Origin: Candidatus Aenigmatarchaeota archaeon
Lineage (GTDB): Archaea; Aenigmatarchaeota; Aenigmatarchaeia; GW2011-AR5
Direction of reading: 5' to 3'
Length of the DNA stretch: 8,421 nucleotides
Assembly (NCBI GenBank): GCA_018304565.1
Contig: JAGVVX010000016.1
Location: 1-8,421, forward strand
A program made the position numbers and the translations under genes. Within the stretch, counting starts at the first letter, position 1; every line of letters begins with the position of its first letter. Below are positions 1-4,249 of the stretch, one piece after another. Under the pieces are notes generated by a model. It was given only the letters and a program-made list of their open reading frames with translations, did no database searches and had not been told where the DNA came from.

Positions 1-1
1 C

Positions 2-142
2 GGAAACGAACAGAAATGGCTTGAGATGTACAGGCGGTTGGGGGCGTGGCGGGGTTACATAGAGCCGTACATAACATTTCATAATTCTTACATAGAATCC
101 GGCTGGTGGACAGTTAAGCAGATGTTCGAAAAGGGAATGCTC
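2..142 (+). pseudogene. ileS: Isoleucyl-tRNA synthetase internal fragment, inverted relative to its N-terminus
   Basis: Reading the plus strand from position 2 gives about 47 residues including WRGYIEPYITFHNSYIES and GWWTVKQMFEKGML. This is the IleRS segment that normally follows the ADKFIE stretch encoded on the minus strand at about 140. After GML (position 142) the frame runs into the antisense of the ileS 5' end and stops at 182-184. The two pieces therefore belong to one protein but face each other, with only about half a dozen residues missing between them; those would lie left of position 1. I read this as a fold-back junction, either a real inverted duplication or a chimeric assembly. 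It has no start codon of its own in the window. Confidence 0.85.
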
Positions 143-484
143 GATGAACTTGTCTGCGCCCATCTTTTCGATGTCTTTCTTTGATTTTATTCCCAACTTC
201 CTTTCGACCATGTTTTCTATCGGCAGGCCGTGCATGTCAAATCCGGGCTGGAACCACGAAGAGTATCCCTGAAGAAGCTTGAACTTGCTCCATATGTCCT
301 TGAGCGCAGTTGTCTTTACATGCCCTACATGGGGGTCTGCGTTCGCGTATGGCGGGCCGTCAAGCAGGTAGAATTTCTTCTTTTTTTTGTCGAGCGCGGC
401 AAGCTTATTCGGGATCTTCCAGGCTTCCCATCTGTCTCTTACACGTTTCTCCAGCTCTTTCGGATTGTACTGCTTTTCTTCCAT
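140..484 (-). CDS. ileS: Isoleucyl-tRNA synthetase, N-terminal fragment
   Basis: N-terminal end of a class I aminoacyl-tRNA synthetase that charges tRNA-Ile in the cytoplasm. From the ATG at 484 the frame gives about 115 recognisable residues: an N-terminal helix, the nucleotide-binding segment FYLLDGPPYANADPHVGH with the HIGH-class motif HVGH at residues 52-55, then GFDMHGLPIEN at about 81-91, matching the GWDTHGLP region of IleRS. Similarity ends at ADKFIE (about position 140). The frame stays open to position 1 but no longer resembles IleRS, because the next part of the enzyme lies on the opposite strand (2-142). Only the extreme N-terminus is present; complete IleRS proteins are around 1000 residues. 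A TATA-like element at 504-513 is about 24 nt upstream of the ATG, suggesting a leaderless mRNA. ValRS and LeuRS share the HIGH fold, but the DMHGLPIEN and ADKFIE segments favour IleRS. Confidence 0.9.
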
Positions 485-503
485 CAGAATACTCTGACAT
501 TTA

Positions 504-513
504 CTTTTTAAAG
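504..513. promoter_or_regulatory. TATA-like palindrome shared by ileS and MBF1
   Basis: The sequence CTTTTTAAAG reads almost the same on both strands. Its centre is about 24 nt from the ileS ATG (484, minus) and about 29 nt from the MBF1 GTG (538, plus). Archaeal TATA boxes lie about 25-30 nt before the transcription start, so one element could serve two divergent leaderless transcripts. The 53-nt intergenic space has no other good candidate. Confidence 0.55.
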
Positions 514-537
514 CCTTGAAAAATAATTACTCTTCAG

Positions 538-981
538 GTGGTTTGCATTCCCGAATGCGAGACGTGCGGCGCGAATTCTGCTCTTGTCAGGGCAGTGATA
601 GAAGATACATATCTTAATGTTTGCAAAAGATGTGCAAAGCTGGGCAACGTTCTCGAAGGGCCTGTGCAAGTAGTTCCAAAGAAAGATTTCGAAATCCATG
701 TACCTGAAATCGCACCGGATTTCAAGGATATGATAAAATCGGCACGCAGCAGCAAGCAGATTACCAGGAAGGAACTCGCTGAAAGAATTGGCGAAAAAGA
801 GTCTGTAATAGCAAGAGTGGAAAAAGGAATACGGCCTCCAAAACATGTTGCAAGCAAACTCGAAAAAACACTGGGCATAGATCTTGCCTACGAGGAACAC
901 GACCAGAAGATATTTGTGCAGAAAACAGAAGAAATCACCCTGGGCGATGTTCTGGAAATACGTGTAAGGAAGAAGGCTTAA
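538..981 (+). CDS. Multiprotein bridging factor 1 (MBF1)-type zinc ribbon/HTH protein
   Basis: A 147-aa protein with the archaeal MBF1 architecture. The N-terminal zinc ribbon has CETC (C7, C10) and CKRC (C29, C32). After a linker, residues about 64-117 form a cro/C1-type helix-turn-helix, including ITRKELAERIGEKESVIARV. Archaeal MBF1 is linked to transcription and to the ribosome; a DNA target cannot be read from sequence. The start is GTG at 538, about 29 nt downstream of the TATA palindrome, so the mRNA is probably leaderless with no Shine-Dalgarno needed. It is divergent from ileS and is followed after 3 nt by the small ORF at 985, which may be co-transcribed. Length and domain order are typical of the family. 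Confidence 0.9.
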   Translation: MVCIPECETCGANSALVRAVIEDTYLNVCKRCAKLGNVLEGPVQVVPKKDFEIHVPEIAPDFKDMIKSARSSKQITRKELAERIGEKESVIARVEKGIRPPKHVASKLEKTLGIDLAYEEHDQKIFVQKTEEITLGDVLEIRVRKKA

Positions 982-984
982 CCG

Positions 985-1092
985 ATGGGTGAATATTCTC
1001 AAAAAGCTGCGCTTTTTGGAATCTCGGAGAAGCTTCGCTTCTCCCAAGACGTGACGCTTCCAGAACCTCCTGGACTTGGATATGGCCCGTAA
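985..1092 (+). CDS. Small ORF, probable 5' part of a frameshifted gene
   Basis: An ATG three nt after the MBF1 stop opens a 35-aa frame ending in LPEPPGLGYGP, then TAA. Function is not recognised. Two perfect hairpins lie in it (1001-1017 and 1026-1044), so part of the coding sequence is palindromic DNA. The residues just before the stop would run smoothly into the protein at 1104 if one base were added near 1089-1090 (GGC CCG GTA AAA instead of GGC CCG TAA): the joined peptide would read GLGYGPVKVYRMINEG. I infer a single gene of about 118 residues broken by a one-base deletion or sequencing error; two unrelated small ORFs is the alternative. Confidence 0.4.
   Translation: MGEYSQKAALFGISEKLRFSQDVTLPEPPGLGYGP
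1001..1044 (+). repeat. Pair of short perfect hairpins with 3-nt loops
   Basis: Two stem-loops in tandem. The first is AAAAAGC-tgc-GCTTTTT (1001-1017). Then comes the 8-nt spacer GGAATCTC. The second is GGAGAAGC-ttc-GCTTCTCC (1026-1044). Both stems are perfect (7 and 8 bp). The first hairpin and the spacer recur in inverted order at 1231-1282, so this is a repeat family rather than a lone terminator. They lie inside the small ORF downstream of MBF1. Confidence 0.75.
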
Positions 1093-1103
1093 AAGTCTAC
1101 AGA

Positions 1104-1340
1104 ATGATTAATGAAGGAAAAAAGCTTCCTCCAGACGCACACCCTGAAGATATGGTAAGAGGCGTTCACTACAGATTAAAGGTGATTTCTGTTGAGACTC
1201 TTCGTGATCTTCGAAGAAACGGAGTTTCTCTGAGATTCCGAAATCCTTTGGATTTCGAGAATTCCAAAAAGCTGCGCTTTTTTAGAAAATGGCTGCCCAA
1301 AGAGAACGCCACAGGGAAGAGGCCGAGAAAGCAGGAATGA
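1104..1340 (+). CDS. Hypothetical basic small protein, possible 3' part of a frameshifted gene
   Basis: A 78-aa protein beginning MINEGKKLPPDAHPEDMVRG and rich in Lys and Arg; I do not recognise a family. The open frame extends upstream of the ATG (codons for VKVYR precede it) and appears to connect, after a one-base shift, with the frame at 985-1092. The C-terminal third contains two hairpins (1239-1257 and 1266-1282), translated as part of RFRNPLDFENSKKLRFF, so this end may be inserted repeat rather than conserved protein. The residues from about 1104 to 1225 look the most protein-like. It follows MBF1 on the same strand, so an operon is possible. No TATA or ribosome site of its own is evident. 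Confidence 0.45.
   Translation: MINEGKKLPPDAHPEDMVRGVHYRLKVISVETLRDLRRNGVSLRFRNPLDFENSKKLRFFRKWLPKENATGKRPRKQE
1231..1283 (+). repeat. Second hairpin pair, inverted copy of the 1001-1044 type
   Basis: Here the order is CGAAATCC-ttt-GGATTTCG (1239-1257), the 8-nt spacer AGAATTCC, then AAAAAGC-tgc-GCTTTTT (1266-1282). The first stem is preceded by GAGATTCC, the reverse complement of the spacer GGAATCTC seen at 1018-1025. On the minus strand the block reads hairpin, GGAATTCTC, hairpin, GGAATCTC, the same modular arrangement as the upstream block. It lies inside the 78-aa ORF. Confidence 0.75.
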
Positions 1341-1384
1341 ACAGCCATAACCGAAACGGGCATAAGCCACCCCAAAAGCAAGAA

Positions 1385-1606
1385 TCAGAATAAAGCATTA
1401 TAGGTTGTTACTGCCATTTTCCAATAAGTATGCAATCTAACCACTTCTCCCACGCAAGCAATACTGTAGAATCCTATGTCTGTTAACCTAGGATGTGAAT
1501 CTTTCAATATGTCATATTCAACTGTATCTTCGACAAGACGTTTTAACTCAATAAATGAACCTGGTTTGAATGCAAGAGAAAATAATCTAAGATCCGGATT
1601 TTCCAT
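1385..1606 (-). CDS. Hypothetical 73-aa protein
   Basis: Begins MENPDLRLFSLAFKPGSF and ends TTYNALF. I do not recognise the family. It is soluble-looking, with no membrane segment or signal peptide, and has a mixed charged/hydrophobic composition like a real folded protein. I chose the ATG at 1606 because the TTTAAA element at 1630-1635 is centred about 26 nt upstream, exactly the spacing for a leaderless archaeal transcript; a GTG at 1618 would add four residues. It is convergent with the 78-aa plus-strand gene, whose stop is about 45 nt from this stop. No partner gene adjoins it on the minus strand, so it is probably monocistronic. Confidence 0.55.
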   Translation of the reverse strand: MENPDLRLFSLAFKPGSFIELKRLVEDTVEYDILKDSHPRLTDIGFYSIACVGEVVRLHTYWKMAVTTYNALF

Positions 1607-1629
1607 AATTACTCTCACACATAATCATA

Positions 1630-1635
1630 TTTAAA
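1630..1635 (-). promoter_or_regulatory. TATA box of the 73-aa gene
   Basis: TTTAAA within GTTTTAAATATG on the minus strand, centred about 26 nt before the ATG at 1606, which would place the transcription start on the start codon. Confidence 0.5.
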
Positions 1636-1682
1636 ACATAGAAGAATCTATTTACTCTTAGCCATTCTGAGCCGGATGGACT

Positions 1683-1695
1683 GACGCTTTGCGTC
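1683..1695 (+). repeat. Hairpin GACGC-ttt-GCGTC upstream of tRNA-His
   Basis: A perfect 5-bp stem with a TTT loop, about 26 nt before the tRNA-His gene. It shares the GACGC/GCGTC stem with the hairpin inside the second tRNA-Arg intron (7861-7877) and the 3-nt loop style of the hairpins near 1001-1282. No clear TATA box is seen upstream of this tRNA. Confidence 0.5.
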
Positions 1696-1720
1696 TTTCT
1701 GCCTGCTGTGAAGATGTTAT

Positions 1721-1858
1721 GGCTGTCGTGGTGTAACGGTAGCATGAGAGCCTGTGGAAGCCCCTTTTCTTTTCAAAAAGAAAAGGCCCTTGGGTTCAAA
1801 AGAAAACCCGAAGAACTATAGGTAGCTCTTCGTCGGGGTTCAAATCCCCGCGACAGCC
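1721..1858 (+). tRNA. tRNA-His (GTG) with one intron
   Basis: Acceptor stem GCTGTCG (1722-1728) pairs with CGACAGC (1851-1857). G at 1721 faces discriminator C at 1858, the G-1:C73 pair diagnostic for tRNA-His. Anticodon stem AGAGC (1747-1751) pairs with GCTCT (1825-1829); the loop is CTGTGGA with anticodon GTG at 1754-1756. T arm is CGGGG/CCCCG (1834-1850) with loop TTCAAAT. A 66-nt intron at 1758-1823 sits at the canonical 37/38 site. The splice motif fits well: CTGT (1752-1755) pairs with ATAG (1818-1821), flanked by 3-nt bulges GGA and GTA. The intron holds an 11-bp hairpin (1763-1773 with 1776-1786) and a smaller GGGTT/AACCC one. CCA is not encoded. The 3' end overlaps an antisense reading frame (1840-1956). 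Confidence 0.93.
1758..1823 (+). other. tRNA-His intron (position 37/38)
   Basis: Sixty-six nt removed between G37 (1757) and A38 (1824). The bulge-helix-bulge has a 4-bp central helix with one G-U pair. Its inside is mostly stem-loop: CCTTTTCTTTT pairs with AAAAGAAAAGG across a 2-4 nt loop. No ORF is present. Confidence 0.85.
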
Positions 1859-1956
1859 CTTTGATTCTTATCTTCGTATAGTTTATCAACTAAACCAATT
1901 ACAGCCTCGACACTATCAAGTCGTATAGGCTTTCTGGATAACTCTATAGCTTCCAT
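1840..1956 (-). CDS. Possible C-terminal continuation of the 78-aa gene beyond an in-frame TAG
   Basis: From ATG 1956 the frame gives 38 aa beginning MEAIELSRKPIRLDSVEAVI and ends at TGA 1840-1842. It is in the same frame as the 78-aa protein upstream, separated only by TAG (1966-1968) and three codons (SYL). Read through, the peptide would be a continuous amphipathic stretch (KEAARCA-x-SYLMEAIEL). Three explanations are possible: a nonsense mutation or sequencing error in a roughly 120-aa gene, programmed reading of UAG, or an independent micro-ORF. Its last 19 nt lie antisense to the T arm and acceptor end of tRNA-His, so the very C-terminus is unlikely to be conserved protein. Confidence 0.3.
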   Translation of the reverse strand: MEAIELSRKPIRLDSVEAVIGLVDKLYEDKNQRAVAGI

Positions 1957-1965
1957 AAGATAAGA

Positions 1966-2202
1966 CTATGCACACCTTGCAGCTTCTTTCCCGTATTTAT
2001 GCCCGAAAAGGCTGGCTGCATCAGCAGCACGAATTGCAGTCTTGGGACCATAGAATTGCATAGCTGCCCATATGCTTTCGTCGGAAACATCCAATTCCCT
2101 TAGATAAGCCGTGGGGCTCCTTCTGAAGAATCCAATCCTTTCACGTATTTCGATATCTACTAGTTCGTCAATGATTCTAGAAGTTGAAGGTGACATCTTC
2201 AT
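1966..2202 (-). CDS. Hypothetical 78-aa protein, coupled to the parvulin gene
   Basis: Starts MKMSPSTSRIIDELVDIEIR and ends KYGKEAARCA before TAG. The ATG at 2202 overlaps the parvulin stop in an ATGA, so the two are almost certainly translated in tandem from one mRNA; this fixes the start even though the frame is open further upstream. The protein is predicted helical and charged, with no membrane segment and no motif I recognise. The Ala-rich stretch AIRAADAASLF is followed by the stop, but the same frame continues with plausible coding sequence to 1840, suggesting the gene may have been longer. A role linked to the isomerase is possible from the coupling but is only inference. Confidence 0.6.
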   Translation of the reverse strand: MKMSPSTSRIIDELVDIEIRERIGFFRRSPTAYLRELDVSDESIWAAMQFYGPKTAIRAADAASLFGHKYGKEAARCA

Positions 2203-2474
2203 CCAGTCCTCTTTATCACATGCCAGCCGAACTCTGTCTTGACCGGTTGCGATAGCTGGCCCTTTTCCAGCGCGAAAGCAGCTTTCTCGAATTCCCTTAC
2301 CATCTGCCCGCGGCCGAATGCGCCAAGGCCGCCGCCCCTTTTCTTTGACGGGCACATTGAGTGCGTTTCTGCTATCTTTTCGAAACTAGCTCCGTGATGT
2401 ATTTCCTCAAGCAGTTCCTTTGCCTCGTTCTCTGTCTTTACAAGAATATGGGAACATCTTATTTGGGATGGCAT
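2199..2474 (-). CDS. Parvulin-type peptidyl-prolyl cis-trans isomerase
   Basis: A 91-aa single-domain rotamase of the PpiC/Pin1 family that speeds cis-trans isomerisation of peptidyl-prolyl bonds during folding. The domain fills the protein: RCSHILVKTENEAKELLEEI at the N-terminus, SFEKIAETHSMCPSKKRGGGL in the middle, FGRGQMVREFEKAAFAL and the C-terminal EFGWHVIKR. The HILVK histidine and the final H-V-I-K strand are the usual active-site elements. No signal peptide, so cytoplasmic, like the compact parvulins known from some archaea. I chose ATG 2474 (MPSQIRCSH), which has GGAG at 2484-2481 at good spacing; ATG 2492 would add six unconserved residues. A TATA element lies at 2504-2513. It overlaps the 78-aa gene by 4 nt. 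Confidence 0.93.
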   Translation of the reverse strand: MPSQIRCSHILVKTENEAKELLEEIHHGASFEKIAETHSMCPSKKRGGGLGAFGRGQMVREFEKAAFALEKGQLSQPVKTEFGWHVIKRTG

Positions 2475-2503
2475 ATAATTCTCCTGATGCATTTTTGACA
2501 CAA

Positions 2504-2513
2504 ATATTTAAAA
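2504..2513 (-). promoter_or_regulatory. TATA box of the parvulin operon
   Basis: TTTTAAATAT on the minus strand, with a predicted start around 2483-2486, leaving a leader of about 10 nt that carries the GGAG ribosome site. It overlaps the TAA stop (2508-2510) of the upstream two-TM gene. Confidence 0.5.
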
Positions 2514-2666
2514 CCTGAATGCCACCCACAGAACAGCAAGTACCAGGAATATAATTGCCAGTATTGCTGTAAGCATTGTGATCGTACCGCCTGTGAGGAA
2601 AGACCAAAGTACTGTCAAAGAAAGGACTAGGCCTATGATAAATCGTATGTAACTTCCTGCAGACAT
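2508..2666 (-). CDS. Small two-TM membrane protein
   Basis: A 52-aa protein beginning MSAGSYIRFIIGLVLSLTVL. Two hydrophobic segments (about residues 6-24 and 32-50) are separated by the short turn FLTGGT, with Arg near each end: a helical hairpin in the membrane. Family and function are not recognised; such micro-proteins often act as accessory subunits, but nothing here shows that. The ATG at 2666 is about 26-28 nt from the TATA-like CTTTAAG at 2691-2697, fitting a leaderless mRNA; ATG 2675 would add MRK. Its stop codon lies in the TATA box of the parvulin gene on the same strand. It is under 60 codons, so automatic gene calls may miss it. Confidence 0.6.
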   Translation of the reverse strand: MSAGSYIRFIIGLVLSLTVLWSFLTGGTITMLTAILAIIFLVLAVLWVAFRF

Positions 2667-2675
2667 TTTCCTCAT

Positions 2676-2809
2676 TACCGGTTGTGTTTACTTAAAGGTT
2701 GAAAAAATGTCTGTTTATTATTCGGTTGTTTTGTCTGTTTTTGTTAAATTTCCGGTTGCATAAAGTAGAATTAAAAGGTTTGTGATTCATGTAATAAAAT
2801 CTGATTTTA
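2676..2809. promoter_or_regulatory. AT-rich divergent promoter region with short repeats
   Basis: Lies between the two-TM gene (minus) and the exonuclease gene (plus). It holds a TATA-like CTTTAAG (2691-2697, minus) and ATTAAAAGG (2770-2778, plus). CGGTTG occurs three times (2679-2684, 2723-2728, 2753-2758) and TGTCTGTTT twice, 24 nt apart (2708-2716, 2732-2740). The repeats could be operator sites or chance in AT-rich DNA. Confidence 0.35.
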
Positions 2810-3592
2810 ATGACAAAATTAAATCTCGTACGCCCTTTAGCTTTCATCGATTTAGAAACTACTGGTCTAAATACACAACAAGATCGTATTGTAGATATAT
2901 GCGTAACAAAACTTTACCCAAATGGAAAAGAAGAATCATTGAGTTCTTTTATTAACCCAGCTATACCGATTCCTGTCGAATCTACAAATGTACATGGCAT
3001 AACAAATGCAGACGTTGAAGGTAAACCAGTTTTTGGAGAATTTGCTTCACAATTATTTGATTTTATAGACGGATGTGACTTGGCTGGATTCGGAATACTA
3101 AAGTTTGATTTTGCTGTTCTTGAATCCGAATTCAAGAGAGTCGGAATATCTTTTTCAAAAGATGGCAGACAAGTACTCGATGTTCAAAATATTTATCACA
3201 AATTAGAACCTAGAGACTTAAGTGCCGCACACTTACGATACTGTGGCAAGGTTTTAGAAAATGCACATAGAGCACAGTCCGATGTTAAGGCAACTATGGA
3301 TGTGCTCGAATCTCAATTGGAACACCATACTAATTTGCCACATGACATCTCAGGTCTGAATGAATTTTGCAACCCGAAAGACCCTACATGGATTGATGAG
3401 GACGGAAAATTCGCATGGTTTAAGGAAGATGCTATTGTAAATTTTGGAACTCATAAAGGCAAGACACTTCAATCTATATGTAAGGATAAACCTGACTACC
3501 TTCAATGGATTATAGGTAAAGATTTCTCACCGAAGGTAAAACAGATAGCTGAAGACGCCCTTCAAGGCAAATTCCCAATATGGCAAGCATAA
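2810..3592 (+). CDS. DEDDh-type 3'-5' exonuclease (DnaQ/ExoX-like)
   Basis: A 260-aa nuclease of the DnaQ superfamily, expected to remove nucleotides from 3' ends with two metal ions. ExoI motif FIDLETTG carries D14 and E16; ExoII is in GILKFDFAVLESE with D100; ExoIII is NAHRAQSDVKATMDVL with H153 and D158, so all five DEDDh residues are present. Residues about 209-255 (NFGTHKGKTLQSICKDKPDYLQWII) match the small ExoX-type C-terminal domain. The combination with KLYPNGKEE and INPAIPIP is, from memory, closest to exonucleases common in Bacteroidota. The gene is visibly AT-richer than hisS and PINA and has no operon partner; transfer from bacteria is my inference. Housekeeping repair or defence roles cannot be separated from sequence. 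Confidence 0.9.
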   Translation: MTKLNLVRPLAFIDLETTGLNTQQDRIVDICVTKLYPNGKEESLSSFINPAIPIPVESTNVHGITNADVEGKPVFGEFASQLFDFIDGCDLAGFGILKFDFAVLESEFKRVGISFSKDGRQVLDVQNIYHKLEPRDLSAAHLRYCGKVLENAHRAQSDVKATMDVLESQLEHHTNLPHDISGLNEFCNPKDPTWIDEDGKFAWFKEDAIVNFGTHKGKTLQSICKDKPDYLQWIIGKDFSPKVKQIAEDALQGKFPIWQA

Positions 3593-3612
3593 AGTTAGGT
3601 CTTGTGAATTAA

Positions 3613-3720
3613 TTATATATTTGGCTTGTTAATTGAGTATCCTTCATGCTTGCGTTTAATTTTATCACGTATGATTTCATGTTGAAGAACAAGATTTCTA
3701 TCAATTTCTGACAAATCCAT
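3613..3720 (-). CDS. Possible 35-aa ORF
   Basis: Begins MDLSEIDRNLVLQHEIIRDK and ends SINKPNI. Charged, helical-looking, with no recognised family. The main support is a TTTAAA element at 3742-3747 on the minus strand, centred about 24 nt before the ATG, as for other leaderless genes here. It is convergent with the exonuclease gene. The rest of the 3593-3886 gap holds only the AbrB promoter and nothing else I can identify. Could be a fragment of a longer regulator or chance. Confidence 0.35.
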   Translation of the reverse strand: MDLSEIDRNLVLQHEIIRDKIKRKHEGYSINKPNI

Positions 3721-3841
3721 GTTTTCATACTTTATTTTATCTTTAAATTGCCAACCTAAAACTTACCAACCGAAAGCTTAACAAGCCTGTTAAATATGCG
3801 GTTTCAACCTATTTTTGAACACAACCTCATTACCCACAAAA

Positions 3842-3852
3842 TCTTTAAATAA
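3842..3852 (+). promoter_or_regulatory. TATA box of the AbrB-like gene
   Basis: TCTTTAAATAA, with a predicted start near 3872, about 15 nt before the GTG at 3887. The leader carries a weak GTGAT match to the 16S 3' end at 3875-3879. Confidence 0.45.
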
Positions 3853-3886
3853 AATTCTGCAGATGGTAGCTATGTGATAAACATGG

Positions 3887-4087
3887 GTGGACGTCTTCAC
3901 ATCAGGAAAAAGGAAAACGTCTAGTCTAACTTGTCCATTTACTGTTTCTATAGACGATCGCGGAAGAATTTCTTTGCCTGCAGAGGTGCGCAGGACTTTA
4001 GGGTTGCAGAAAGGCGAAACTTTGCTGCTTTGTCTGATTACTTCTGAGAATGCAATTTTGCTAAAACGAGGTGATAAGAATGGATAA
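3887..4087 (+). CDS. AbrB/SpoVT-type DNA-binding protein
   Basis: A 66-aa protein of the swapped-hairpin AbrB/MazE superfamily, expected to bind DNA as a dimer. The domain spans about residues 20-62: FTVSIDDRGRISLPAEVRRT is the characteristic strand-turn-loop (IDDRGRISLP), followed by LGLQKGETLLLCL and a final strand AILLKRG. The start is GTG 3887, the first start codon after an in-frame TAA at 3878. Its stop overlaps the start of the 55-aa gene by 8 nt, so the two are translationally coupled. MazE-type antitoxins look alike, but the downstream protein does not resemble MazF or a PIN toxin, so a regulator of its own cluster is as likely. Target unknown. Confidence 0.75.
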   Translation: MDVFTSGKRKTSSLTCPFTVSIDDRGRISLPAEVRRTLGLQKGETLLLCLITSENAILLKRGDKNG

Positions 4088-4247
4088 GAAATGGTTCTAC
4101 AGGATACCTGAACCGGACAGGAAAAGGTACAAACCCAGCGAAGTTATTGTCGGGTACGACAGGCTGAACGCTGAATACATAACCTTGGACCAAGTGTTCC
4201 TTGCTGGAACAGACGGTTTAAAAGAGCCCAAAATAAAAGATAGATAG
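4080..4247 (+). CDS. Hypothetical 55-aa protein between AbrB and hisS
   Basis: Begins MDKKWFYRIPEPDRKRYKPS and ends KEPKIKDR. Very rich in charged and aromatic residues, with no Cys, membrane segment or recognised family. The ATG (4080) lies inside the end of the AbrB-like gene (8-nt overlap) and the TAG is 2 nt before the hisS ATG, so it is sandwiched in a three-gene unit. The tight packing and protein-like middle (EVIVGYDRLNAEYITLDQVF) argue for a real gene although it is under 60 codons. It could be a partner of the AbrB-like protein, by position only. Its 3' part also contains the probable TATA box for hisS. Confidence 0.6.
   Translation: MDKKWFYRIPEPDRKRYKPSEVIVGYDRLNAEYITLDQVFLAGTDGLKEPKIKDR
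4217..4226 (+). promoter_or_regulatory. Internal TATA box for hisS
   Basis: GGTTTAAAAG inside the 55-aa gene, centred about 28 nt before the hisS ATG at 4250. It would give a leaderless hisS transcript independent of the AbrB-like gene. Confidence 0.45.
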
Positions 4248-4249
4248 CG

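Noticed and set aside
230..511. Plus-strand open frames opposite the ileS start
   Set aside because: They are shadows of the HVGH-containing minus-strand ileS sequence and cross its promoter.
1001..1044. Rho-independent-type terminator after MBF1
   Set aside because: The stem AAAAAGC/GCTTTTT is A/T-rich, recurs elsewhere in inverted context, and lies inside a reading frame; a repeat explains it better.
508..1047. Long open frame antisense to MBF1 (179 codons, minus strand)
   Set aside because: It lies opposite a confident MBF1 gene, has no family features, and its start falls in the hairpin block.
3887..4247. Toxin-antitoxin pair (AbrB-like plus 55-aa protein)
   Set aside because: The 8-nt overlap fits such pairs, but the 55-aa protein shows no toxin-family features, so I leave it unassigned.
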